A DNA stretch of 64,000 bases from Bartonella grahamii subsp. shimonis. GTDB lineage: Bacteria; Pseudomonadota; Alphaproteobacteria; Rhizobiales; Rhizobiaceae. Shown piece after piece: positions 40,548-48,830 of this stretch. Location: positions 496,001 to 560,000 of the forward strand of contig NZ_CP123961.1 of NCBI RefSeq assembly GCF_036327415.1. The letters are read 5' to 3'. Every line of letters begins with the position of its first letter. The first letter of the stretch is position 1. Below the pieces are notes generated by a model. The model made no database searches, was not told where the DNA came from, and saw only the letters and a list, made by a program, of their open reading frames with translations. The translations under genes were made by a program, and so were the position numbers.

Positions 40548-40847
40548 ATGTATCGCACTCAAAATGTCATGGTGCATGTCAATGGTGCGCGTGATCCTGT
40601 TGCCACTGATCAAACGGTTGCCCACGTCATTCAACGGGCACGCGCCAATGTTCTGCATGGGGAACAGAATGAGGGGGGACACACAAACTTATGTATCGCA
40701 CTCAAAATGTCACAGTGCATGTCAATGGCGCGCGTGATCCTGTTGCCACTGATCAAACGGTTGCTCACGTCATTCAACGGGCACGCGCCAATGCCCTGCA
40801 TGGGGGAACAGAATGAGGGGGGGAAGGCAATGAGGGGAGAGGCATAA
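40548..40847 (+). CDS. Repeat-derived ORF 3, frame-altered by a G-run change
   Basis: It begins like the other units, but the G run before GAACAGAATGAG is one base shorter. The usual TGA is skipped, and translation continues out of frame through unit 5 to a stop at 40845-40847, giving 99 residues. An in-frame ATG at 40524 could extend it by eight codons. The second half is not a natural protein sequence. Confidence 0.35.
   Translation: MYRTQNVMVHVNGARDPVATDQTVAHVIQRARANVLHGEQNEGGHTNLCIALKMSQCMSMARVILLPLIKRLLTSFNGHAPMPCMGEQNEGGKAMRGEA
40691..40816 (+). CDS. Repeat-derived mini-ORF 4 (41 residues)
   Basis: The last unit, complete from ATG to TGA, with the same VTVHVNGARDPVAT core. It overlaps the out-of-frame extension of ORF 3. 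The array ends here, followed by about 100 bases of purine-rich linker before gpU. Confidence 0.4.
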   Translation: MYRTQNVTVHVNGARDPVATDQTVAHVIQRARANALHGGTE

Positions 40848-40928
40848 TGGTGTAGGAGAGAGGCAATGATAAGTTTTGAAAGAGACAACAGGCTGGAAGG
40901 GATACAATAATGGGAGGGGAGGGAGCCT

Positions 40929-41435
40929 ATGAGAGATCCTTTGATGATGTTAGGTCCGCATCAATTTTATGTGGATTGGCTGAATTTCCAATCCTTTGAA
41001 GAAGAGTTTTCTGCCTCATGGGTTTGTATGGAGCGTTTTGGCAGGTCCCCCAGTTTGCAATTTACCGGCTATGGCAATGATCCCAAAACCATTCATGGGG
41101 TTTGGTTTCCAGAAGAATTTGGTGATCGGGTAGCCATTGATGCCATCACCACAACGATCAAAAGAGCAAAGCCGGTCCAGATGCTTCGTTGGATCAATGA
41201 TACCACCTATAGTGTCCTTCTCCATGGACCCGTGGTGATCACCACGATCAACAAAGACCACGACTATATCAGTCGCTCTGGTCACTCACAGCGCATCCGC
41301 TATTCCATTACGCTCTTGCCCTTTTTAAATGGCGGAAAACCGCAAGGACAAATTCAGATGGGACAATACCAGGTGGGACAATACCAGGTGGGACAATACC
41401 AAGAGGGACAAACCCAAGAGGGGCAAATTCCATGA
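40929..41435 (+). CDS. Phage tail protein GpU (P2 type) with a repeat tail
   Basis: A 168-residue protein of the P2 GpU family, which caps the tail tube. The family core covers about residues 1-138 (MMLGPHQFYVDWLNFQS near the start, then a RFGRSPSLQFTG stretch and HGPVVITTINKDHDYISR). The last 29 residues are an added low-complexity tail of six pentapeptides of the form GQxQx, encoded by a 15 bp tandem repeat (unit GGACAATACCAGGTG) at 41346-41432. Its stop overlaps the gpX start by four bases (ATGA). Confidence 0.87.
   Translation: MRDPLMMLGPHQFYVDWLNFQSFEEEFSASWVCMERFGRSPSLQFTGYGNDPKTIHGVWFPEEFGDRVAIDAITTTIKRAKPVQMLRWINDTTYSVLLHGPVVITTINKDHDYISRSGHSQRIRYSITLLPFLNGGKPQGQIQMGQYQVGQYQVGQYQEGQTQEGQIP
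41346..41432 (+). repeat. 15 bp minisatellite in the gpU gene
   Basis: Six units of 15 bp, the central three nearly identical (GGACAATACCAGGTG), encode GQIQM, GQYQV, GQYQV, GQYQE, GQTQE and GQIP. The unit is a multiple of three, so changes in copy number keep the frame. Confidence 0.93.
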
Positions 41436-41686
41436 AGATACCAGCAAAGCGTGTTGTTGTAGAGCTAGAGGACATGAGTCTCGATCTCATCTGCTTTCAC
41501 CATGCCATGGCTGTGTTAGGGGACCGGAGGCAAGCAGGTTTACTCAAAGGCTATTTAGAAGCCACCTTGGAAGCCAATCCAGAGATTGCCAAATATGGTA
41601 TGCTTTTACCGCGAGGCTTAAAAGTCTTTTTACCTGAATTTGTGTTGTCTAATCCCCAAAGCACGGTGACACGGCTATGGGATTAA
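41432..41686 (+). CDS. Phage tail protein GpX (P2 type)
   Basis: An 84-residue protein of the tail protein X family, a small factor of P2-like tail assembly with a LysM-like fold. Typical points are its small size, the position between gpU and gpD, and the central stretch MLLPRGLKVFLPEF (residues 57-70). It overlaps gpU by four bases and gpD by ten, so translation is coupled. Confidence 0.85.
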   Translation: MKIPAKRVVVELEDMSLDLICFHHAMAVLGDRRQAGLLKGYLEATLEANPEIAKYGMLLPRGLKVFLPEFVLSNPQSTVTRLWD

Positions 41687-42715
41687 TGCGTACACACCCT
41701 TTTATTGTGGTCAAGGTGGGAGACAAACCTGTTCACGCGGTTTTTTACCAGCGTCTTTTAACCGCAACCATTACAGACCATGCCGGGAATGAAGCCGATA
41801 CATTTGAAGCAGAGTTTGATGATAGTGGCAATGATTTAGAGGTTCCCTCAAGCAATAGTGCGCTCCAGGTGATCTTTGGCTATGAGAACAGCATCAGTGC
41901 TTTTATGGGGTGTTTTGTTATCGAATCGGTTGTAAGCTCAGGGGGCAGTGATGGAGAGATCTTGCGTCTTTGCGGCAAAAGTGCCTCGATGCGTAAAGAA
42001 CTCAAAGAACAGGTGAGTGAACATTTTGACCATAAAACCATTGGCGAGATTGTCGAGACACTCGCCAAACGCCACGGCTATCAAGCAAAGGTCAGTCCCC
42101 AGTTCACCAAACAAACTTTGCCTTATGTGGTGCGTACAGATCAATCGGCTGTTGATTTTTTAACCCGCCTTGCTGACCGCATGCGGGCACGTTTTTTAAT
42201 CAAGGACAATAAGTTTTTGTTTTTAAGCGGAGATAATTTACCCGTATTCAAACTTCATAAATACGACTGTTCCAACTGGGAATTCACCCTCGAGCCACGC
42301 ACGCAATATGGCACCATTGAAGCTGCTTATTTTGATCGCTCAAAAGGGCAGCAATGCCAAGTCAAGCATCAGACAGGGTTTAGCGGTCCCGTGCGTCGTC
42401 TGCGCACTTGTTACACCTGTAAGGAAGAAGCACAAGCTGCTGCTGCATCAGAATCAGACCGACTTTGCCGTGCTGTGGGCAGTGGTTCTTTGACCCTTGC
42501 GGGGCGACCAGAAATCATGGCGGATCAACCGCTTCTCTTGCAAGGGTTTCGCGGCGAAATCAATGGTCCATGGAAAGCCGCAACCGTCACCCACCGCTAT
42601 GAAAAACAAAGCGGGTTACACCACAGAAATTACCTTAGAGGCACCAGACAAAGGAAAAGAAAACAGCGAAGAAATAGAGGCTGGGCTGGTTGCCCAGCCA
42701 ACGGGGATAGTTTAG
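41677..42715 (+). pseudogene. Phage late control protein GpD (P2 type), frameshifted
   Basis: GpD forms part of the baseplate hub and resembles the gp27 part of VgrG. The sequence is in frame from 41677 (MGLMRTHPFIVVKVGDK) to about residue 308. There an A run at 42602-42606 has five A where six would restore the frame. The family C-terminus (AGYTTEITLEAPDKGKE and on to a TAG at 42715) continues in the next frame. Read as is, the original frame runs on to 42798 with a basic, unrelated end and gives 373 residues. A sequencing error cannot be excluded. Confidence 0.85.
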
Positions 42716-42819
42716 CGACCAAACCCGTCCGATGTAAGATAACACAACATCGCAGCCACTTCTTATCACTTAAAGCAATGAGAAGATGGCTAATATAGAT
42801 GAAAGAGTGTTAAAAAATT

Positions 42820-42918
42820 ATGGATACACTTTGTAAAGAAACATTAAAATCTGTTGATCCTACGGAACCAGCTGCTGCTTATGTTGGTGGCAAAATCAAG
42901 TTGGCGAAGACTATGTAG
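42820..42918 (+). pseudogene. N-terminal stub of a phage DNA adenine methylase
   Basis: Thirty-two codons: MDTLCKETLKSVDPTEPAAA, then YVGGKIKLAKTM and a TAG. The AAAYVGGKIKLA part matches the SAM-binding start (AxxYxGGKxxLA) of D12-class Dam-type enzymes carried by many phages. The rest of the gene is absent downstream. Too short for activity. Confidence 0.6.
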
Positions 42919-43011
42919 TAGCGGTTTCGATATTTTAGCATATAGCAATAAGCGAGTAAAAACATATAAAAAGATAGAGCACGCCGTGAACGGAAGCATC
43001 ACAAACTCTTG

Positions 43012-43040
43012 TTGACATATTCTCTAATAGGTATAGAGTA
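43012..43040 (+). promoter_or_regulatory. Promoter with overlapping dyad before the VOC gene
   Basis: TTGACA at 43012-43017 is followed 14 or 16 bases later by TATAGA or TAGAGT as possible -10 hexamers. The interrupted palindrome CTCTA-N7-TAGAG lies across the spacer and -10, as an operator would. No regulator gene is next to it. Confidence 0.4.
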
Positions 43041-43072
43041 TCGGAAAATCACGATTAAAATAGGAGGAATTC

Positions 43073-43462
43073 GTGAGTAATATCCCTACTTATCCTGTTA
43101 CCCCAAACCTACAGTTGGTATACGTATCAAATGTAGAGCATTCTACCGCTTTTTACAAATTCATCTTCAAGAAAGAGCCTGTATTCATCTCGCCACGCTA
43201 TGTTGCATTTTCTTCTTCTGGTGATGCACTCTTTGCTATCTGGTCTGGGGGCGATGCACCTGAGGAAAATGTACCTCGTTTTTCAGAAATCGGCATTATG
43301 TTGCCTACTGGAGAGGACGTAGATAAGCTATATGCGGAATGGCAAGAGCAAACCACCGTTGAGATAAATGTCTTAAAGGAACCGTATACTGATATCTTTG
43401 GACGTACCTTTCTGATCAAAGATCCTGACGGGCATATTATTCGTGTTTGTCCACTGGATTAA
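43073..43462 (+). CDS. VOC-family (glyoxalase/bleomycin-resistance-like) protein
   Basis: A 129-residue cytoplasmic protein with one pair of beta-alpha-beta-beta-beta units of the VOC fold (NLQLVYVSNVEHSTAFYKFI at residues 12-31, and the end IKDPDGHIIRVCPLD). The start is GTG at 43073 with a strong AGGAGG six bases upstream; family members usually start this way, with MSN or similar. Some relatives protect against drugs or reactive aldehydes, others are plain enzymes; the substrate is unknown. It stands alone at the edge of the phage relic and may be acquired cargo. Confidence 0.82.
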   Translation: MSNIPTYPVTPNLQLVYVSNVEHSTAFYKFIFKKEPVFISPRYVAFSSSGDALFAIWSGGDAPEENVPRFSEIGIMLPTGEDVDKLYAEWQEQTTVEINVLKEPYTDIFGRTFLIKDPDGHIIRVCPLD

Positions 43463-43781
43463 AAAGTTTTAAACCCAATCTTTAATCGCCTGAATTATAA
43501 TAATTGTCTGTTTCCTGAACCTATAAGCTATGTACATTAGAGGCTTATTTACAACGCGTGGCTTATCCGTTCGGCATGGTTCAATTACTTTCAGCCCCAC
43601 AACCTGCCTATTCCTATAGAAAGCAGTGAGAAATAGAAGCTGCTAGGAACAGAAAGTCAAAGGGGTAACTTGTTGCACCTTTGATCGGTTGTGATGCTTC
43701 CTGAAATCAAAATGCAATGTTTGCACTTGGGGTGGAAGAGAACAATGGGGACAAGTTGATCCAATTGCATCAATGACGAGT

Positions 43782-43840
43782 AATACTGTAAACATGACCG
43801 AATTGTTTTAGTTAAGCAGTTGGGTAATGTTTACAGTATT
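43782..43840. repeat. 14 bp perfect inverted repeat with 31-base loop
   Basis: AATACTGTAAACAT (43782-43795) is exactly complementary to ATGTTTACAGTATT (43827-43840). The stem is AT-rich and has no T run, so it is not a standard terminator. It could be a pair of operator half-sites or an element end. Confidence 0.85.
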
Positions 43841-43914
43841 GCTGAAGAAAAGGGCAAATACTTCTCTTTTTGAATAGAGGTTGGGTTGACCACACACATT
43901 AAAGGGTCTTTAAA

Positions 43915-44035
43915 TAACCTTTGAAAGACCTTTGAAGACCCTTTGAGAACACCTTTAAAATTCTTTGAAAAAAAATAAATTGATACAAAACCTAGTGTCA
44001 AAATATACAAAACCCGCTGGCAAGTTGTAAGCACT
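43915..44035 (+). repeat. About 110 bp repeat, copy 2
   Basis: The partner of 16120-16240. It has GAGAACACCTTTAAAA, CTTTGAAAAAAAATAAAT and TACAAAACCTAGT in the same order and spacing. The two copies are 28 kb apart, in direct orientation. Confidence 0.7.
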
Positions 44036-44339
44036 CCATCTTTATACTTAATAAAAGAGCAAGCTGGCATCATCACACACTTTGCCAACTCCCAATGTTG
44101 CGACAACCCCTTGAAGCTCTTGGCACTCGAAAGCATTTATAAGAGGCCATGCTTTTCTTTAAGTGTTTTTACTCTCCACAGCTCTCATCTCGCTCGTGAC
44201 GTCCAAACGAAAGATTGTGATTGATTCAATAAAGAGAGTTTAAAATGGAAGAGATATTGTTGAATCTCATTCAGGCGGTAAAGCGATAAATTATTTTTAT
44301 AATACTGCATTACTCTATATAAATACACGAAGAATAAAA

Positions 44340-44430
44340 ACATAAGAAAGTAGAAACAATATTATTCAAAAGATATCGCTATGGATAGTTTTAAAAGCAG
44401 TACAACGAAATTAAAGAGAATGGTGAAAAT
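44340..44430 (+). repeat. Degenerate dispersed repeat, copy D fragment
   Basis: ATTATTCAAAAGATATCGCT followed by ATGGATAGTTTTAAAAG resembles 28229-28270 (ATTATTTAAAAGATATTGCT, then ATGAATGCTTTTGAAAG). The match is about 75-80% by eye over 70 bases. Confidence 0.5.
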
Positions 44431-44625
44431 AAACAGGAATATAACTTTACAACACATAGCTGCGTAATAGCACCAAAAGATACAATTTCGTTGAATAATT
44501 TCATGAAGAAACCTTTTCATTCATTAAAAGCTTCATCAATTTTTCTCTCATAATAATTCAAGCATTGAAATTTAATAATGAGGCATATCGTATAAGGCAT
44601 AGAATATGAGATTCAATCGGGAATA

Positions 44626-45159
44626 TTACACTCTTATCCGACGTCTTTCAGATATTGGTTGAAATGCTAGCTTAGCATGAAAGGCACAATAGGGGCTATT
44701 CTCATCAGAGTCTGCACCACAAAAATGAAAATCTGCTGATAATGGATCGCCAACTGGCCATCTACATGTATTTTCACTCAATTGTAGAAGATTAAGTTGA
44801 CGTGATATAGGCACAACTACATTAGATTTTGTGGACATATCAACTTCTTTTACATCTTCCACTACAAATTCTGTCTTTAAAGCTGTTTCTTCAATATTTA
44901 TAGATGATGTGTTCATTGGCGATACCGTAGATGTATTGCGACGCACACGTGGAGATGATGGGCTGTTTCCCACGGGAGTTTTTTGTGCACGCGCGCTTCC
45001 TTGTGTTGTCTTACCACGCCCTGGCAACTTTAATCGATGTACTTTGCCGATAACTGCATTTCTACTGACCCCGCCTAATTGAGCAGCAATTTGACTTGCA
45101 CTTAACCCTTCACTCCAAAGCTTTTTAAGAAGCTCAACGCGTTCATGTGTCCAACCCAT
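44626..45159 (-). CDS. gcrA: GcrA cell-cycle regulator
   Basis: A sigma-70-binding transcription factor that acts at promoters carrying CcrM-methylated GANTC sites in alphaproteobacteria. It has 177 residues. The N-terminal DNA-binding domain, MGWTHERVELLKKLWSEGLS (residues 1-20) with the following SASQIAAQLGGVSRNAVIGK, is a textbook GcrA helix-turn-helix. After a polar linker comes the C-terminal Cys-containing sigma-binding part (CRWPVGDP near residue 136, CGADSDE, YCAFHAKLAF). A GGAG lies before the ATG. It is divergent from argD. Confidence 0.96.
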   Translation of the reverse strand: MGWTHERVELLKKLWSEGLSASQIAAQLGGVSRNAVIGKVHRLKLPGRGKTTQGSARAQKTPVGNSPSSPRVRRNTSTVSPMNTSSINIEETALKTEFVVEDVKEVDMSTKSNVVVPISRQLNLLQLSENTCRWPVGDPLSADFHFCGADSDENSPYCAFHAKLAFQPISERRRIRV

Positions 45160-45642
45160 ACCAGCACTCCATTCCGATTACGTCACCAAGATGCTCTCCC
45201 CCTTTGCACCTTCAAATGTTTTAATAATGTTTTCATTACGCTGAATGAAAGAATTTTACACTCTAAGCGAGCATAAGAAAATCATCCAACCTGTGGACTT
45301 ACAAATCAACACACATCATTTTGCTTATTGCATTGTAAATACAATATGCACTCACTCTATGACAAGAGTCTTTACGTCTTGAAGAGTTTATTTAGAATGT
45401 TTTCCCCAACTTGCAAATCAATCATAGGTTAAACTGTTACTTTTGTTTAAGGCATTTTTCCCAAAATGCTTATTGGTAGAATCTTCATTGACTTTTTTTC
45501 AATTGGTGTAATGATCTATTCCATAGGCGTAATCATTAATCGTAATGAAATGTTGAAAGCACCGTAACAAAATGTACCGTGTTGTTTTATTTGTAGTTTT
45601 ACTTTGTATATATATTGAAAAAGTTAAAATATAAAGGAAGTT
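45160..45642. other. Divergent gap between gcrA and argD
   Basis: The region must hold both promoters. It is AT-rich, and I can name no repeat or operator with confidence. A single GAATC (GANTC type) lies near 45479. Confidence 0.5.
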
Positions 45643-46860
45643 ATGATGGATGCCATCTCTATACAACCACTTTATGAATGTTTCGCACGACGAAATTTGC
45701 GTTTTGAACAGGGGCACGGTGTATGGCTTATTTCCGATAAGGGAGAACATTATCTTGATTTCACATCTGGCATTGCTGTTAATGCATTAGGGTATTCACA
45801 TCCAAAATTAGTTGATACGCTCAAAATACAAGCTGAAAAACTTTGGCATGTTTCTAATCTTTTTCAATCTCCTGAACAAGCAGCTTTTGCTACGCGGCTT
45901 TGTGCAAATAGTTTTGCGGATAAGGTTTTTTTCTGCAATTCAGGTACTGAAGCATTAGAATGTGCATTCAAAACGGCACGCCATTATTACTATGCGGCTG
46001 GTCATTCAGAACGCATTGAAATAATTACTTTTGAAGGGGCATTTCATGGACGTACACTTGCAGCACTTGCTGCGACTGGGCATGAAAAATATCTTGAAGG
46101 TTTTGGACCTAAAGCTGGTGGATTTATGCAAGTACCTTTTTGTGATGAAATTGCTTTGCGTAACGCTATTAATAAAAATACTGCCGCTATTCTTATTGAA
46201 CCTATTCAAGGAGAAGGAGGAATACGAACGGTTTCTCATGAATATTTAAGATTTTTGCGCAAAATATGCGATGATAATGGTCTGTTATTGATTTTGGATG
46301 AAGTTCAAACGGGTATAGGACGAACAGGAAAGCTTTTTGCTTATGAATGGAGTGATGTCACGCCTGATATTCTTACCCTCGCAAAAGGATTAGGAGGGGG
46401 ATTTCCATTAGGCGCTTGCCTTGCAACGGATAAAGTTGCAAAAAGCATGACATTTGGGACCCATGGTTCAACCTTTGGAGGAAATCTTCTTGGAATGGCT
46501 GTAGGCAATAGTGTTCTTGATATTTTGTTAGAGCCAAGTTTTCTCAAACATGTTCAGCGCATGGGGAATAAACTAAAAAGTGGACTTTTGCACATTCTCA
46601 ATATCTATCCTGATATTATCTGCGCAGTTCAGGGGATGGGTCTAATGGTGGGTATTCAGTGTGTTGTGTCTTCAAATCTTGTCGTTAATGCCTTAGAAAA
46701 TGAATATCTCTTAAGTGTTGCTGCCAACAACAACGTTGTGCGCTTATTGCCGCCTCTTATCATTAGGGAAGAAGAAATAGATGAAAGTTTGCATCGTATT
46801 GAAAAAGCAATAGCTTATCTTTCACAAGTAAACAAAGAAAGACAAATATTATATACATGA
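45643..46860 (+). CDS. argD: Acetylornithine aminotransferase
   Basis: A PLP enzyme that transaminates N-acetylglutamate semialdehyde in arginine synthesis. The 405 residues have class III aminotransferase features: GTEALECAFKTAR near residue 106, the FHGRTLAALAATG loop, LILDEVQTGIGRTG and the PLP lysine in LAKGLGGGFPLG near residue 248. Two ATG codons lie in tandem (45643 and 45646), with GGAAG upstream; the first is given. Its stop overlaps the argF start by four bases. Confidence 0.96.
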   Translation: MMDAISIQPLYECFARRNLRFEQGHGVWLISDKGEHYLDFTSGIAVNALGYSHPKLVDTLKIQAEKLWHVSNLFQSPEQAAFATRLCANSFADKVFFCNSGTEALECAFKTARHYYYAAGHSERIEIITFEGAFHGRTLAALAATGHEKYLEGFGPKAGGFMQVPFCDEIALRNAINKNTAAILIEPIQGEGGIRTVSHEYLRFLRKICDDNGLLLILDEVQTGIGRTGKLFAYEWSDVTPDILTLAKGLGGGFPLGACLATDKVAKSMTFGTHGSTFGGNLLGMAVGNSVLDILLEPSFLKHVQRMGNKLKSGLLHILNIYPDIICAVQGMGLMVGIQCVVSSNLVVNALENEYLLSVAANNNVVRLLPPLIIREEEIDESLHRIEKAIAYLSQVNKERQILYT

Positions 46861-47792
46861 CAAATGCTCTTCGTCATTTCACGGACTTATCCATTTTAAC
46901 GCCAGCAATAGCACGTGCACTGATCGATTATGCAAAAATCCTTAAAGCATCTTTTAAAGCAGGGAAAGTTTCAAAACCTTTTATGGGTAAAACACTTGCG
47001 ATGATTTTTGAAAAACCATCCACACGAACCCGTATTTCATTCGATATCAGTATGCGCCAGCTTGGGGGAGATACAATCATGCTCACGGGTTCAGAGATGC
47101 AGCTTGGTCATAGTGAAACTATAGCTGACACAGCTCGTGTTTTATCCCGTTTTGTGGATATCGTGATATTACGAACAACAAAACATCAACGTATGCTCGA
47201 ATTGGCACAATATGCACAAATTCCTGTCATTAATGCCCTTACAGATGATACACATCCTTGCCAAATTCTAGCAGATATATTAACCTATGAAGAGCATCGG
47301 GGGCCAATTTCTGGCAAAATATTTGCGTGGATGGGGGATGGTAATAATGTGCTCCATTCCTTAATTGAAGCTGCAGCTCTTTTTGATTTTCATTTGCGTA
47401 TTGCTACTCCAAAGGGCAGTGAACCACAAGAAAAATTCATACACTGGGCACGTGAACGAGGAGCACACCTTACACTAACCCATAATCCCCAAAAAGCAGC
47501 TCAAGATGCTGATTGTATTATGACCGATACATGGGTCTCCATGGGACAAGAATTTCGTGCTCGCAGTCATTCTATTTTTCAGCCTTATCAAGTCAATGAA
47601 GTTCTCATGAAATTAGCAAAGTCTGATGCTCTTTTTATGCATTGTCTTCCTGCTCATCGTGGTGAAGAAGTTGTTGATTCTGTGATTGATGGACCGCACT
47701 CCGTTGTTTTCGATGAGGCTGAAAATCGTCTTCATATTCAAAAAGCAATTCTTTCTTGGTGTTTACAAGATGCGTTTTTCTCTCCACAATAG
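46857..47792 (+). CDS. argF: Ornithine carbamoyltransferase
   Basis: It makes citrulline from ornithine and carbamoyl phosphate. The 311 residues have the carbamoyl phosphate motif STRTR near residue 55, DDTHPCQILAD near residue 128 and HCLPAHRGEEV near 266. It is coupled to argD by an ATGA overlap and followed 36 bp later by hslO. The argD-argF-hslO order is typical of Rhizobiales. Confidence 0.97.
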   Translation: MTNALRHFTDLSILTPAIARALIDYAKILKASFKAGKVSKPFMGKTLAMIFEKPSTRTRISFDISMRQLGGDTIMLTGSEMQLGHSETIADTARVLSRFVDIVILRTTKHQRMLELAQYAQIPVINALTDDTHPCQILADILTYEEHRGPISGKIFAWMGDGNNVLHSLIEAAALFDFHLRIATPKGSEPQEKFIHWARERGAHLTLTHNPQKAAQDADCIMTDTWVSMGQEFRARSHSIFQPYQVNEVLMKLAKSDALFMHCLPAHRGEEVVDSVIDGPHSVVFDEAENRLHIQKAILSWCLQDAFFSPQ

Positions 47793-47828
47793 TCTCTCTA
47801 CAAAAAGTTATATAAAAAAGGCAAAGCT

Positions 47829-48830
47829 ATGAGTGAACAAGCTAAAGATGAAGCCTCTCTCAACAATAACTTCTTGCATGAAGATGATACTGTTATTCCC
47901 TTTCAAGTCGAAGAACTTGATATTCGTGGACGTGCCGTACAACTTGGGGAAACTTTAAATTCTATTCTTAACAGACATCAATACCCTGAACCGGTTTCTT
48001 ATCTTCTAGCAGAAGCTTTACTTTTAACTGTTCTGCTTGGAACTTCTCTAAAACTTACGGGAAAATTTATTTTACAAACCCATACCGATGGACCGGTTAA
48101 TATGTTGGTGTGCGATTTTTCGCCTCCTTCCAGTTTACGTGGATACGCTCGTTTTGATAAAGAACAGCTTAAACAAGCCATAGACAATAATCAAATTTCT
48201 TCAGAAACACTTTTAGGAAAAGGCACGTTAGCCTTCACAATTGATCAAGGTCCCCATATGCAACCCTATCAAGGGATAGTTGCATTAGAAGGATCAAATT
48301 TACAAGAAGCTTCTCGTATTTATTTTGATCAATCAGAACAAATTCCTACCGATATCCGTTTGGCTGTTGCTATATTAATTAATCGTGACCAACAAGGAAA
48401 ACCGCAGAAAAGCTGGCGAGCTGGAGGTGTTTTGATCCAACTTTTACCCCAAGAATCGTCTCATCATAAAATAGATGCCCCTCATCAAAAGCGAGAAGAA
48501 AGGAAACCCGATACCCAATTGGATAACCAATGGCAGGAAGCTAAAATACTCATGGCAACGATTGAAAGTTCAGAATTAACAGATCCCCAAGTCGGTAGTA
48601 AACAGCTCTTGTTCCGTCTTTTTCATGAACAAGGTGTTAGAATTTTCAATCCTTTTTCTCTTGTCGATCAATGTTCTTGTTCACACGAAAAAATTAAAGG
48701 AATCCTAGAAGGCTTTTCTATTGATGAACGCAATAAAATGGTTAAAAATAAATATATTTCAGTCACATGTGAATTTTGCTCAAAAACGTACTGTTTTACA
48801 CCGCAAGAATTTTTAGAAGAAAAAACATAA
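47829..48830 (+). CDS. hslO: Redox-regulated chaperone Hsp33
   Basis: A cytoplasmic holdase activated by oxidation. It has 333 residues, longer than the 292 of E. coli but usual for alphaproteobacteria, with a charged insertion around residues 215-235. The zinc-binding cysteines that form the redox switch are present as Cys-X-Cys (CSCS near residue 281) and Cys-X2-Cys (CEFC near 314). AAAAGG precedes the ATG. It is probably transcribed with argDF. Confidence 0.96.
   Translation: MSEQAKDEASLNNNFLHEDDTVIPFQVEELDIRGRAVQLGETLNSILNRHQYPEPVSYLLAEALLLTVLLGTSLKLTGKFILQTHTDGPVNMLVCDFSPPSSLRGYARFDKEQLKQAIDNNQISSETLLGKGTLAFTIDQGPHMQPYQGIVALEGSNLQEASRIYFDQSEQIPTDIRLAVAILINRDQQGKPQKSWRAGGVLIQLLPQESSHHKIDAPHQKREERKPDTQLDNQWQEAKILMATIESSELTDPQVGSKQLLFRLFHEQGVRIFNPFSLVDQCSCSHEKIKGILEGFSIDERNKMVKNKYISVTCEFCSKTYCFTPQEFLEEKT

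Larger units (their letters stand above)
40121..40817 (+). repeat. Five tandem copies of the tape-measure 3' end (143-146 bp unit)
   Basis: Units begin with ACTCAAAATGTCA at 40121, 40267, 40411, 40557 and 40700, spaced 146, 144, 146 and 143 bases apart. Unit 1 is the end of the tape measure frame. The later units each begin with a purine-rich, RBS-like GAGGGG stretch and an ATG, and repeat the same coding frame. Identity between units is about 95%, so the amplification is recent compared with the other relics in this window. Confidence 0.95.
42716..43072. other. Phage-remnant gap before the VOC gene
   Basis: It holds a short relic of a DNA adenine methylase (42820-42918). It also holds the promoter region of the next gene: TTGACA at 43012 and an interrupted palindrome, CTCTA with TAGAG, at 43022-43038. 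A 16-codon frame from 42786 (MANIDERV) overlaps the methylase stub and is not recognised. Confidence 0.6.
43463..44625. other. Repeat-rich non-coding stretch before gcrA
   Basis: It contains a 14 bp perfect inverted repeat (43782-43840), the second copy of the 110 bp repeat (43915-44035), and a reversed piece of the dispersed family near 44060-44110 plus a direct piece near 44340-44420. A 101-codon minus-strand frame at 43831-44136 runs through these repeats. I see nothing else. Confidence 0.6.

Noticed and set aside
40121-40817. CRISPR array
   Set aside because: The units are about 145 bp, contiguous and coding, without short direct repeats separated by unique spacers.
40013-40888. Several minus-strand frames of 65-114 codons across the tandem array
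   Set aside because: They are the reverse reading of the amplified tape-measure units and repeat the same meaningless peptide.
42602-42715. Programmed frameshift in gpD
   Set aside because: The A run lacks a downstream stimulatory structure that I can see, and GpD homologues are not known to need frameshifting. Simple base loss is more likely.
43831-44136. 101-codon minus-strand frame in the repeat-rich gap
   Set aside because: It runs through two dispersed repeats, one of them broken elsewhere, and its end lies in an inverted repeat. A short Bartonella-specific gene cannot be excluded, but nothing in it supports a function.
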